Shown: positions 42,471 through 53,289 of the stretch, one piece after another
Layout: the number at the start of each line of letters is the position of its first letter
Numbering within the stretch: position 1 is the stretch's first letter
Origin: Bacteroides sp.
GTDB lineage: Bacteria > Bacteroidota > Bacteroidia > Bacteroidales > Bacteroidaceae
DNA length: 64,000 nt
NCBI GenBank assembly: GCA_017471925.1
Contig: JAFURM010000032.1
Location: 1 to 64,000, forward strand
Direction of reading: 5' to 3'
The notes under the pieces: generated by a model
What the model was told of the DNA's origin: nothing
What the model saw: only the letters and a program-made list of their open reading frames with translations
The model's database searches: none
Program-made: the position numbers and the translations under genes

Positions 42471-43448
42471 TTAGTTGGTTGCCATATTTCCGGTTGTACC
42501 ATCTTCGTCACCATTGGCATCACCCGTTTCCCAACCTGCGGCTATACTAATATCTCCTGTTTGAGTAACGGTACCACCGATAGTTACATTCATTGTATAG
42601 CGGTTGCCGGATGTGAAGCCACTTGCAGGTGTGGTTACATTGAGTACAAATGAACGATTCTCCGTTACAGCCTCCTCTCCTTCACCTGTAGTCGTTTCGA
42701 TGATAATGCAGATTTGAGGAGAAGTGCCCCAATAAGGTGCAAATATCGCTTCTGATTTTTCGCCATCCACGTATGCCTTAATCTCTGCAGTGTTGGAACC
42801 TTTGGCCACGGCAGCAGTTTCACGAGTAAGTGTCACATCCGTACCAAATCCTTTGTATATCACGCTTTTGATGCTCCTGCTTTTAATGGACTCAATTTGC
42901 AGCTCATCTCCCCAAGTGTAAGTGACATCCAGTTTGCAGAGCAAGTGGCGGAAAGTAATACCGATGTTATCTTCAGAGATAGTGATGTCGCTATTTTCAG
43001 TGGCTTTTATTGCCCCTAAAAGATCACTGGCAAGCACTTTGTCAGTAGTGCTCTGGTCTGTCTGAACAGTAAAAGCAGTACCCTCAAAGGTGTAAGCATT
43101 CACCGCAATAGCCGAATGGCTGCCATCCTTCCAAAGCAGGGAATATTCAGGAGAATAATCGTTCTCGTCTCCCTTTGTCATTTTGACGTTCGCGTAGTTG
43201 TACTGCGAATTACCCCCTTCCTGCGTAACGGTCAGGTAGAACGTTTGGGGCAGAATGCTTTTTGTGTCATCCGTCGCATTGCTTTCATATCCCGCACGGG
43301 TTGTCAACTCTGCCACACCTGCCGTGACGGTGATGGGCGTGTCCTTGAGGTTGTCCTGTGGAACAAAAGCCTCGTCGTTCGAACAGCTCGCAATATAAGA
43401 GCAGCCGCTGCAAAGGCAAAATACTTAGTCTGTCTCTTTCGTTTTTAT
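42471..43448 (-). pseudogene. Fimbrillin-family lipoprotein gene with disrupted 5' end
   Basis: The body (about 285 residues) is a typical fimbrillin/Mfa-like domain: AELTTRAGYES, SLLWKDGSHSAIAVNAYTF, ITFRHLLCKLDVTYTW and TSGNRYTMNVTIGG. Upstream, a lipoprotein signal is present but in pieces: the frame KYFAFAAALIL is followed, after a one-base loss near 43390, by ASCSNDEAFVPQDN in another frame. The signal-peptide frame also lacks an ATG (an in-frame TAA sits where the start is expected). A translated product could only begin at an internal GTG near 43316 and would not be exported. Hence a probable pseudogene. Confidence 0.72.
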
Positions 43449-43509
43449 TTGTTAGTATTCAATTGTTCTTTTTTTTTGTTTCACGCTCTCGGACAGACTG
43501 ACACAAACG

Positions 43510-43543
43510 AAAAACGTCCCGAACAAGAGGTAAATGTCGGGAC
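43510..43543 (-). terminator. Terminator after the DUF4160/DUF2442 pair
   Basis: GTCCCGA (43516-43522) and TCGGGAC (43537-43543) form a 7-bp stem with a 14-nt loop, and the minus-strand continuation reads GTTTTTCGTTT. It lies 34 nt after the DUF2442 stop codon. Confidence 0.65.
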
Positions 43544-43577
43544 GAAAGAAGAGTAAATGGGGAATTCGATTCAAGTG

Positions 43578-43829
43578 TTACGACACTGTCACCCCATGTT
43601 CGTAGAGGTATTCGGGGGCGATGTCTATCGTGCCATCTTGCCAAGTGACGGTCCACCCGTCAAGAACGATATTACGGAAAATCGTAAGGTTCTTCAATGG
43701 TTCGAATACGGGCAGACCTTTGGTCAGCACTTGTGCAAAGTCGAACTCCTTGCATGTCCCGTTGTTGAAGGTGAGGCGGAGCTTGTACCCCTCCAGCACC
43801 TTGGCTGCTGTAATCCAAATCAGTTCCAT
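43578..43829 (-). CDS. DUF2442 family protein
   Basis: An 83-residue small protein with the DUF2442 pattern: WITAAKVLEGYKLRLTFNNG, a central KEFDFAQVLTKGLPVFEPL and the terminal WQDGTIDIAPEYLYEHG. DUF2442 genes often sit beside DUF4160 genes, and the pair is sometimes suspected to be toxin-antitoxin-like; no activity is established. It follows the DUF4160 frame after 8 nt and is followed by a terminator. Here the partner is interrupted by a stop codon. Confidence 0.83.
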   Translation of the reverse strand: MELIWITAAKVLEGYKLRLTFNNGTCKEFDFAQVLTKGLPVFEPLKNLTIFRNIVLDGWTVTWQDGTIDIAPEYLYEHGVTVS

Positions 43830-43837
43830 AATGATGT

Positions 43838-44095
43838 TTATTCTAAGGGGGGTATCTTCTTGAATTCCTCACCGCGCTGCAGACGGTTCCAGTTATCCAT
43901 CAGTTCGTCTTGATGCAGGTCGAGCCAATCATAGACCATTCTCAACGCACGGCGTGGCATGGTTCCGGTGATGGTTCCGTTTGCAATATCAATCAATGCA
44001 CGATACTCCATTTAGCGCACATGGAAGTGCGGTGGGTTATGTTCGTTGACAAACATCGTGATGATGATTCCATAAAATCTGCTTATTTCTGGCAT
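43838..44095 (-). pseudogene. DUF4160 family gene interrupted by a nonsense codon
   Basis: The frame starts MPEISRFYGIIITMFVNEHN and PPHFHVR, exact DUF4160 features, then meets TAA at codon 28 (44014-44012) where the family has Tyr in HFHVxYGEY. Immediately after the stop it continues as MEYRALIDIANGTITGTMPR and then MVYDWLDLHQDELMDNWNRL to a normal end. A single substitution of a TAC/TAT Tyr codon explains the break. The second part could in theory restart at the ATG at 44011, but the His-rich N-terminal motif would be separated. Confidence 0.78.
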
Positions 44096-44258
44096 ATCCT
44101 TTCTGTTTTAATTAAGTTTACGCTGCGAAGATACCCATTTTATTTCTAAAAGCGCATAATGGCGGTGGGAAAATGACTTACCCATCTTCTTTTCTTTCGT
44201 CTGTGTCAGTATGTCAAAGAACACTTTGCCTCAGGGGACTGTCGTGTGATTGTCTGCT

Positions 44259-44320
44259 CGTAGGGGCAATCCCTTGTGGTTGCCCTGTGTTATCGGGTAC
44301 CCACAAGGGGCACCCCTACG
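44259..44320. repeat. CGTAGGGG palindromic intergenic element
   Basis: CGTAGGGGCAATCCCTTGTGG at the left is mirrored by CCACAAGGGGCACCCCTACG at the right, with an inner GCCC/GGGT-type stem around TGTGTTATC. It sits 7 nt past the stop codon of the fimbrillin-like gene and may serve as its 3' hairpin. Similar GTAGGGGCG palindromes are, as I recall, dispersed in many bacterial genomes. The gap 44096-44258 shows nothing else. Confidence 0.65.
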
Positions 44321-44327
44321 GTGGACG

Positions 44328-45461
44328 CTACTCTGCCTCCTCTGCCTCGCCACCATTCACGGTGCCACCAGAGGTCCAGTCAGTCACGGTGATGCCCTCG
44401 AAGGTCAGCACATCGCTGAGGCTCATGCGGATGGTGTAGGACTTGCCGCCTACCCAGTTGTACTCACCGTTGGGGTTGACACCGGCAAGCCTGTCAGCCT
44501 CCAGCACGTAGGAGAGGTATTCGTTGTCGGGGGCGCCCGCCTCTATGGTGAACTGCAACTTCTTGCCACTAAAGGCTGTGTTGCTGGCAAGCGGCAACAC
44601 CAGTGCGTATGCAGTGTACACATCATCTTTCTGCACGGCGGTGCCACTTTCGCCCAACAGTGTTGTCACCTTGGTGTAGGTGCCGCTGCTGAAAGAGGGT
44701 GTGACTGCCTCGGTCACAGTGGCCGACTGGGATGCCACGGGCTGTGTGGCATCGGCCAGCGATACCTGCACACTCTTGATGATGGTCGTCTTTGCCGGCC
44801 GCTTGTTGGTGATGATGAAGCGGAAGGTGGCAGGGATGTGCTTGAACTGGAGCGACGCACCGCCATTGGCAATGGTGTTCGTAGCATACATATACATATA
44901 GTTGCTCAGGAACTCCGGCTTTTGGCCTGCTGCCTGTGTGAAGGTGGCAGGCATAGGCAGTGTGGCACTGAAAGTATCGGCACTGCTCGCAACGGTAGAA
45001 GTGTTCTCCGCACGGTACGGAGTTACTGCAAGAACCTTATAGCCGTCGTACTGGCCGCTCGGCATATCATGCTCGTACTTCTCTACGGTCTCAAATACCG
45101 CCCAATGGGCATCACCGGAGTGCAGGCTGTGCGGGTTGATGGTGGCGTAGGTGTGATAATTCCCCTCCTTGCTCGCAAGAAGCCCACCGTTCATAAACGC
45201 CATCACCATCTCATTCTCTCCGGTCTCTTCGGTGTAGTCCCACCGGAATATCAGGTTGCCCGAACCTTTGTCGTCAGTCCACGAAGCACGGGAGGCGGCT
45301 GTGCCTACATCTCCGTCAAAAGTGAAGCGATAGCCCTCGGCGGGTGTCTCAGGAGTGTCGGGCACATCGGGCATTATCGGCTCGTTCTCTTCACTGCTGC
45401 AAGCGGCGAAGAGAACGGCCGCCACAGTCAACGTCAAGAGTATGCTATGTCTTGTCATCAT
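44328..45461 (-). CDS. Fimbrillin-like surface lipoprotein (Mfa/FimA superfamily)
   Basis: A 377-residue exported lipoprotein: signal MMTRHSILLTLTVAAVLFAAC, then a Pro-rich acidic linker (PIMPDVPDTPETPAEG) and a beta-rich fimbrillin domain with FRWDYTEETGENEMVMAFM, LQFKHIPATFRFIITNKRP, a serial Ser/Thr-rich middle, and the common fimbrillin ending YNWVGGKSYTIRMSLSD followed by VTDWTSGGTVNGG. It is likely a pilus subunit or accessory protein anchored after lipoprotein processing. ATG at 45461 is used because the further-upstream start at 45467 would be TTG. It is the only intact member of this locus. A small YEAP-motif gene lies 45 nt upstream on the same strand. Confidence 0.82.
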   Translation of the reverse strand: MMTRHSILLTLTVAAVLFAACSSEENEPIMPDVPDTPETPAEGYRFTFDGDVGTAASRASWTDDKGSGNLIFRWDYTEETGENEMVMAFMNGGLLASKEGNYHTYATINPHSLHSGDAHWAVFETVEKYEHDMPSGQYDGYKVLAVTPYRAENTSTVASSADTFSATLPMPATFTQAAGQKPEFLSNYMYMYATNTIANGGASLQFKHIPATFRFIITNKRPAKTTIIKSVQVSLADATQPVASQSATVTEAVTPSFSSGTYTKVTTLLGESGTAVQKDDVYTAYALVLPLASNTAFSGKKLQFTIEAGAPDNEYLSYVLEADRLAGVNPNGEYNWVGGKSYTIRMSLSDVLTFEGITVTDWTSGGTVNGGEAEEAE

Positions 45462-45506
45462 ATCCAATCCGTCTAAAGGTTATTACCAAAGATTCTGCGA
45501 GGATGG

Positions 45507-45635
45507 TTAAGGCTCAGTGTCGTTGCTGTCCGAGCCACTGCCGGACAGTGCGAAGCCGCGTTCTACTTCCACTTCCACGACCTCCACGCGGGGAGCCTCG
45601 TAATTTTCCATGTAGGTGAATTCTTTTCTGTTCAT
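45507..45635 (-). CDS. Small YEAP-motif protein, 42 aa (unknown function)
   Basis: The peptide reads MNRKEFTYMENYEAPRVEVV continuing EVEVERGFALSGSGSDSNDT and ending EP. Its core YEAPRVEVVEVEVE matches the 49-residue peptide at 7375-7524 (YEAPQVEIIEVAVE), while the tails differ. It lies 45 nt upstream of the fimbrillin-like gene on the same strand and is probably cotranscribed with it. It has no signal peptide. Function is unknown; a conserved N-terminal part with a variable Gly/Ser-rich tail would also fit a modified-peptide precursor, but no modifying enzyme is adjacent. Confidence 0.7.
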   Translation of the reverse strand: MNRKEFTYMENYEAPRVEVVEVEVERGFALSGSGSDSNDTEP

Positions 45636-45985
45636 CTTTGCTTGTTGTTAGACGTTAATAAATGGGGAAACGAAAAATACCACCCGCCGCATCACGAAAT
45701 GATGCAGCGGATGGCACGCTTTGCAGCCTCTCTGAGGCACTTTCTCGGCGGGAAGCCCGTTTTACTTTTCGACGCAATACAGTCTTGCCAATGCGTTATA
45801 CGCAAGGCTCCACGTAGGGGATGGGGTATGTGGCCGATAGAGATGTTGCATATTGTTTTTGTTCCGTTAAATTCTCGATGCAAAAATAGGGAAATCCCGG
45901 AAATATCGGCCATTGTGGAAGCGTTTTTTTTCGTTATCGTTTGTTTCTTTTCACCCTCCTTTTTGTTGCCTGACGCCCCCTCTTC

Positions 45986-46040
45986 CGGAACTGCACGCGT
46001 TTTTTCCAGAACTGTACGCGTTTTTCAGAACTGTGTCACA
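45986..46040 (+). repeat. Short tandem repeat, three GAACTG-ACGCGTTTTT units
   Basis: Three consecutive degenerate units of about 20 nt: GGAACTGCACGCGTTTTTT, AGAACTGTACGCGTTTTT and AGAACTGTGTCAC. The surrounding gap (45636-46132) contains no gene I can support. It has a possible minus-strand -7 box (TATTTTTG, 45888-45881) that might serve the small peptide and fimbrillin gene, but without a convincing -33 box. Confidence 0.6.
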
Positions 46041-46132
46041 AGGGATTTTAGTCACTTATTTTATGCGTTTTATCGGGTATAATCGATAAAGTCATTATCT
46101 TTGCAGGCACTATTACTGAAACCGATTACGTG

Positions 46133-46603
46133 ATGAAGAAGATTATCAATCCCTGGAAAGGTATGCCCGGCTACAACTGTTTTGGCTGTGCGCCCAACAA
46201 CGAGGCCGGCGTGAAGATGGAATTTTATGAAGATGGCGACGAGGTGGTCAGCATCTGGAAGCCGCGTCCCGAATATCAAGGTTGGATAGACACGCTGCAT
46301 GGGGGAATCCAGGCTGTCCTGCTGGATGAAATCTGTGCGTGGGTCATTCTTCGCAAGCTGCAGACCACCGGGGTGACGTCGAAGATGGAGACCCGCTACC
46401 GCAAGTCGGTCATGACGACGGAGACACAGGTGACGCTCCGCGCTTCCATACGCGAACAGAAACGTAACATTGTCATTGTGGAGGCCCGCCTCTATAATCA
46501 GAACGGTGAGCTATGCACCGAGGCGGTATGCACCTACTTCACCTTCCCGCACGAGAAGGCCGTTCAGGAGATGCACTTTGAGGGATGTGAGGTAGAGGAT
46601 TAG
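46133..46603 (+). CDS. PaaI-type hotdog thioesterase
   Basis: A 156-residue hotdog-fold acyl-CoA thioesterase. The N-terminus holds GMPGYNCFGCAPNNEAGVKM, a PaaI-subset motif. The hotdog core shows GWIDTLHGGIQAVLLDEICA (about 55-74), where the His-Gly-Gly and Asp/Glu are the usual active-site region, then TKMETRYRKSV-like strand residues and AVCTYFTFP. The substrate is unknown; it probably hydrolyses stray aryl- or acyl-CoA esters. A GTG codon directly precedes the ATG. A -7 box TATCTTTG is at 46096-46103. Its last 4 nt overlap the convergent gene. Confidence 0.85.
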   Translation: MKKIINPWKGMPGYNCFGCAPNNEAGVKMEFYEDGDEVVSIWKPRPEYQGWIDTLHGGIQAVLLDEICAWVILRKLQTTGVTSKMETRYRKSVMTTETQVTLRASIREQKRNIVIVEARLYNQNGELCTEAVCTYFTFPHEKAVQEMHFEGCEVED

Positions 46604-47052
46604 TTCGTCTCTAACAACTCTTTCAGGAAGGCGTCCAGCTCTTCGTCCAGTCCTTCCAACAGGCTGTCGTTCAGCAGGATGGTGTCGTCGTCTATCAGCA
46701 GGAGGTCGGCATAGGTTTCCTTCTCATGGTCCACCAACACGAAGGAGAAGGGTTTCAGGATTTCCATGCAGTCGAAAGCCTTTTCGCTGTGCATCTTGTG
46801 GAGGATGGGCGTAATCTCATCCTGTACGTCGGCACAGAAGTCATCGCCTTCATAGATTTCCCAGTCGGGCACGGCGATATGTGCCAGCTCCCGGTCTTCA
46901 TCGTCGAATATCAACAGTTCGCCGATGCCCAGCTTGGGTTGCAGGTGGATGTCGGTGACGATGGGTTGCTTGCCGTCCATGCCGATGTATTTGGCGGCTA
47001 CTTTGGTGAGGGCTTCCTCGATGCGGGCTATGGTTGCTTTACTGAGTTTCAT
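46600..47052 (-). CDS. Conserved hypothetical acidic protein, 150 aa
   Basis: I do not recognise a named family. The 150-residue protein is acidic and soluble, starting MKLSKATIARIEEALTKVAA with an amphipathic helix. A beta-hairpin-rich middle follows (VTDIHLQPKLGIGELLIFDD, VPDWEIYEGDDF), and it ends in DEELDAFLKELLET. No signal peptide, membrane segment or catalytic motif is visible. Codon use is like its housekeeping neighbours. Convergent with the thioesterase gene, overlapping by 4 nt. Confidence 0.7.
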   Translation of the reverse strand: MKLSKATIARIEEALTKVAAKYIGMDGKQPIVTDIHLQPKLGIGELLIFDDEDRELAHIAVPDWEIYEGDDFCADVQDEITPILHKMHSEKAFDCMEILKPFSFVLVDHEKETYADLLLIDDDTILLNDSLLEGLDEELDAFLKELLETN

Positions 47053-47166
47053 AATGCTTTCTTCTTAATGGCCGCTCAAAGGTAGAGAAAAATCTGAATA
47101 ATGAAGCGTGAATGGTGAAAAAAAACTGTTTTATGGCTCATTATGCCCGCAAAAGGCGGTGTAAAG

Positions 47167-48252
47167 CTACTCTTCCAGGCGTTGCATCTGTATTTTCAGC
47201 CGGGTAAGGTCTTTTTCTCTTTGCCGGAGTTCGTTCACATAGATGGTGGTGAACACATAGTTGGGGACATCCGTCAGATCCAGTTCCCCCTGTTCGTTCT
47301 GCCGGTCCACCTTGTCCACCTCTCGGGCCAGTTCCTGTGCCTTCAAGGCCCACTCGCAGGCGGTGGAAATGCTGTCCTGCATCTCATGTCCCAAGGCCAG
47401 GTTGTAGGCCGCATACATCTTCTTCTTCCCCTTGCTGCCCTTGTAGCTCTCCTCCCACAGGCGGACGGCCTCCGCCCAGTTGTTCTCCTTGGCATAGATG
47501 GCTGCGTCGCGCATGTTCACGGAGCCGCCGGTGAAGAGGTATCGTTTGCCCGTTTCCCAATAGGGGAGCAGGTGTTTTATGGGGATGGTGCCGGCAAACT
47601 GGGAGGCTTGTGCCACCAGCTCTTTCTCGCTTTTTACTTGTATCGTGCCATATTCCCAGAAGATGCTGTCCTTCCCGCTCACGGTAATCAGCGGCTGCTG
47701 GCGGTTGGGCAGGTAGAGGCGCAGGGTGGGGCACACGGTGGCATCGATGAGGTCCAGGTATTCTCCGCCCATGGGAGCGAACCATCCCTTTTGCCGTACC
47801 GACTTGATCTGCACGTCTTCCAATGCTATCAGGAAGTCGACCTCCAAGGTTTTTGCCAGCTCGGCGACACACTCCCGGCTCAGGACGGGGGCCTGTCCGG
47901 GAGTGTAGCCGTTTTGCAGTGCCGAGTCACAGATGATGACTTCGTCAAAGTATTCCTGGTCGGCCAAGGCTTGTGCCAGCGATTCGGTGGCTATCTGTGC
48001 GTCACCGCTGTAGTACCTGGTGCTTTTCTTGAATGGTCCCTCCAACTTGATGTCGCGTGTGGAGTCATTCTCCGCAGCAAAACGGTCGGCAGGCCATTGC
48101 GGCATGTTGTTCACCACGGCCACTCTTCTCAACGAGTTGGGAAAGTTCACCTCGGCCGGCTTCATGTAGTCGATGGAGAGTTGCTCCACGCTCTGACATG
48201 CACCGCACAGGAGGCATACTGACAGCAACAGGGGAGAGACGCTACGTTTCAT
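47167..48252 (-). CDS. DUF6340-type lipoprotein
   Basis: A 361-residue exported protein with a lipobox (SVCLLCGAC, lipid Cys at about 19). The region SVEQLSIDYMKPAEVNFPNS then RRVAVVNNMP begins the DUF6340-like domain common in Bacteroidales. The second half contains a TPR-like helical stretch (DAAIYAKENNWAEAVRLWEE, MYAAYNLALGHEMQDSISTA) and ends in a Lys/Gln/Arg-rich helix. Probably an envelope lipoprotein of unknown function. It lies 24 nt downstream of the secA stop on the same strand and may be cotranscribed. Confidence 0.75.
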   Translation of the reverse strand: MKRSVSPLLLSVCLLCGACQSVEQLSIDYMKPAEVNFPNSLRRVAVVNNMPQWPADRFAAENDSTRDIKLEGPFKKSTRYYSGDAQIATESLAQALADQEYFDEVIICDSALQNGYTPGQAPVLSRECVAELAKTLEVDFLIALEDVQIKSVRQKGWFAPMGGEYLDLIDATVCPTLRLYLPNRQQPLITVSGKDSIFWEYGTIQVKSEKELVAQASQFAGTIPIKHLLPYWETGKRYLFTGGSVNMRDAAIYAKENNWAEAVRLWEESYKGSKGKKKMYAAYNLALGHEMQDSISTACEWALKAQELAREVDKVDRQNEQGELDLTDVPNYVFTTIYVNELRQREKDLTRLKIQMQRLEE

Positions 48253-48276
48253 ATCACAGGTACTCGGGGGATTGCA

Positions 48277-51603
<3,327 letters not shown>

Positions 51604-51701
51604 GTTATCTATTGTTTTTATTATTCCTTAATAATTAAATGGTGAGGATGTTCTCCTCGATTGTATCGTTCTGAAGCATGAAGCGTGGACTCGGGAGCCG
51701 C

Positions 51702-53285
51702 TTATCTGGCAGGGTCTCCAAAATCTATCGGGGCAGACTTGCTGGCATTCGGTGCCCTGATGCGCATCAGACCCGCCAGGGTGGGGGCTATGCAGTCGGC
51801 ACTGATGGGGGTGTTCACTTGCTCGGGCTTGATGCCTGCACCCAGGAAGATGAGGGGAGCGGGCACATTGGCCGTGCGCACTACGCGGTTGTTCAGGCTG
51901 TTTTCCTGCACCACGGTCCATCCGGGCAGTACGTCTATCACCAGGTCGCCCGATCGCAGACGGTGATAGGCATTGCGTATGCGTTCTATTTGGGGCGACC
52001 ATGAGCCTAAGAGCAGGCTGTGGGTCGAATAGACTTCATTTACACCGCTGAACTGTATGAGGAACTGTGCCGAGCGTTCCTGTATCTCGGTCAGGTTCAG
52101 CTGCTTCTTCTCAATGAGTTTATGGTCCAGGTAGATTTGGCGGTCATAGTACCCCTCCACGTATTGCCCCTCGCCATAGGTGGCCATGAGGAACATGTTG
52201 AGCAGCGTGGCACAGCGGTTCAGGTGGAACTCTCCTCCGGGAACGCGGTAGATGCCTACGTCGGCCGCTTCGGGGTCGGTGTAGCCGGTAGAGGCGATGC
52301 ACAGCACCACGTTCTGCAGTCCGATGCGTTGTTCCAACAACTCCAGCAGGCGGGCCAGGCTCTGGTCCAGTCTCACGTAGGTGTCCTGCATCTCCATGGC
52401 ACACTCCTGAGTGCTCTTGTGATAGTAGTTGCCGGCATAGTAGGTGAGGGCCAGCAGGTCGGTGGTTTCGTCCCGTCCTATAGTGCTCTTGTCCAGCAAC
52501 TCTTCCACTAACAGGTTGACCTCGTCATTGGCCAGCGGACTGGCTATCAGGCGGCGGTATTTGTTGATGCGGTCACTGTCCAACTTGTATTTGAAAGCCT
52601 CGTTGCGCCATTCGGGCAGGAACTTGTAGCTTGCCGCCGGATGCACCGGTGTCCACACCATCTCCTTGATGCGGAAATCGGGCGATCTGCGGTCGTTATA
52701 TTGGCTCACCCACCAGGGAAAGTCGCTGTAGTAGGTCGTGCTGCACCATTTTCCCGTCACTTCGTTCAGCCAGAAAGCACCGTTGGCGGCATGTCCGGCC
52801 GACAGGATGGCGGCGTCACGGAAGGGGGAGATGGCATACACCAGCCCCTTGTTGCGGGTGGCTATCTTCAGTTCGTCGGTCAGGGTGGAGGTGAGCAGCA
52901 GGGCAGGCGAACTGCTTTCGTCCGTATAGTTGCCCATATAGGCAGGGTCGTCCACGCAGTTACGGGGACGCAGGGTGGCGGCATCCAGCCAATTCTCGGC
53001 AATGATGCCGTTCATGGAGGGAGTGGAACCGGTATAGAAGGCGGCGATAGCTGATGCCCGGTCGGCACCTTCAAAGGTGAGCTGTGCCTGTCTGTAGACC
53101 CTTGCTTCCTTCATCAGCCGTTTGAAGCCTCTTTCGCCATATAGCGAAGAGAAGGCCTCCATGTAGTCGGTGCGCAACTGGTCTATGGTCAGGGTGACCA
53201 CCAGTTTGGGTACAACGGGGACGGGCTGCGCTTGCAGGCTGCCAAAGGTCAGGGCGAGTATGTAGGTTATCAGTCCTTTCTTCAT
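51702..53285 (-). CDS. Alkaline-phosphatase-superfamily protein lacking catalytic residues
   Basis: A 527-residue exported protein (signal MKKGLITYILALTFGSLQAQ) with the fold of PafA/NPP-type phosphatases: VTLTIDQLRTDYMEAFSSLY then GERGFKRLMKE, AFYTGSTPSMNGIIAENWLD and FLIQFSGVNEVYS. Active members carry a nucleophilic Thr in PTxTAxGH; the equivalent here is GADRASAI. The metal-binding DHG motif near the middle reads CIASTGYTDP, so Asp and His are lost. Only the first metal Asp (in IDQLR) remains. It is therefore probably a binding or scaffold pseudoenzyme. It lies between secA and a DUF4105 gene (4 nt away), all on the minus strand. Confidence 0.78.
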   Translation of the reverse strand: MKKGLITYILALTFGSLQAQPVPVVPKLVVTLTIDQLRTDYMEAFSSLYGERGFKRLMKEARVYRQAQLTFEGADRASAIAAFYTGSTPSMNGIIAENWLDAATLRPRNCVDDPAYMGNYTDESSSPALLLTSTLTDELKIATRNKGLVYAISPFRDAAILSAGHAANGAFWLNEVTGKWCSTTYYSDFPWWVSQYNDRRSPDFRIKEMVWTPVHPAASYKFLPEWRNEAFKYKLDSDRINKYRRLIASPLANDEVNLLVEELLDKSTIGRDETTDLLALTYYAGNYYHKSTQECAMEMQDTYVRLDQSLARLLELLEQRIGLQNVVLCIASTGYTDPEAADVGIYRVPGGEFHLNRCATLLNMFLMATYGEGQYVEGYYDRQIYLDHKLIEKKQLNLTEIQERSAQFLIQFSGVNEVYSTHSLLLGSWSPQIERIRNAYHRLRSGDLVIDVLPGWTVVQENSLNNRVVRTANVPAPLIFLGAGIKPEQVNTPISADCIAPTLAGLMRIRAPNASKSAPIDFGDPAR

Positions 53286-53289
53286 GAAG

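Noticed and set aside
44250-45476. 408-codon plus-strand frame opposite the fimbrillin-like gene
   Set aside because: The minus-strand frame has a lipoprotein signal and fimbrillin motifs; the opposite frame has none.
45642-46082. 146-codon plus-strand ORF in the gap before the thioesterase gene
   Set aside because: Composition is not protein-like, no family pattern is visible and it crosses the tandem repeat; treated as non-coding.
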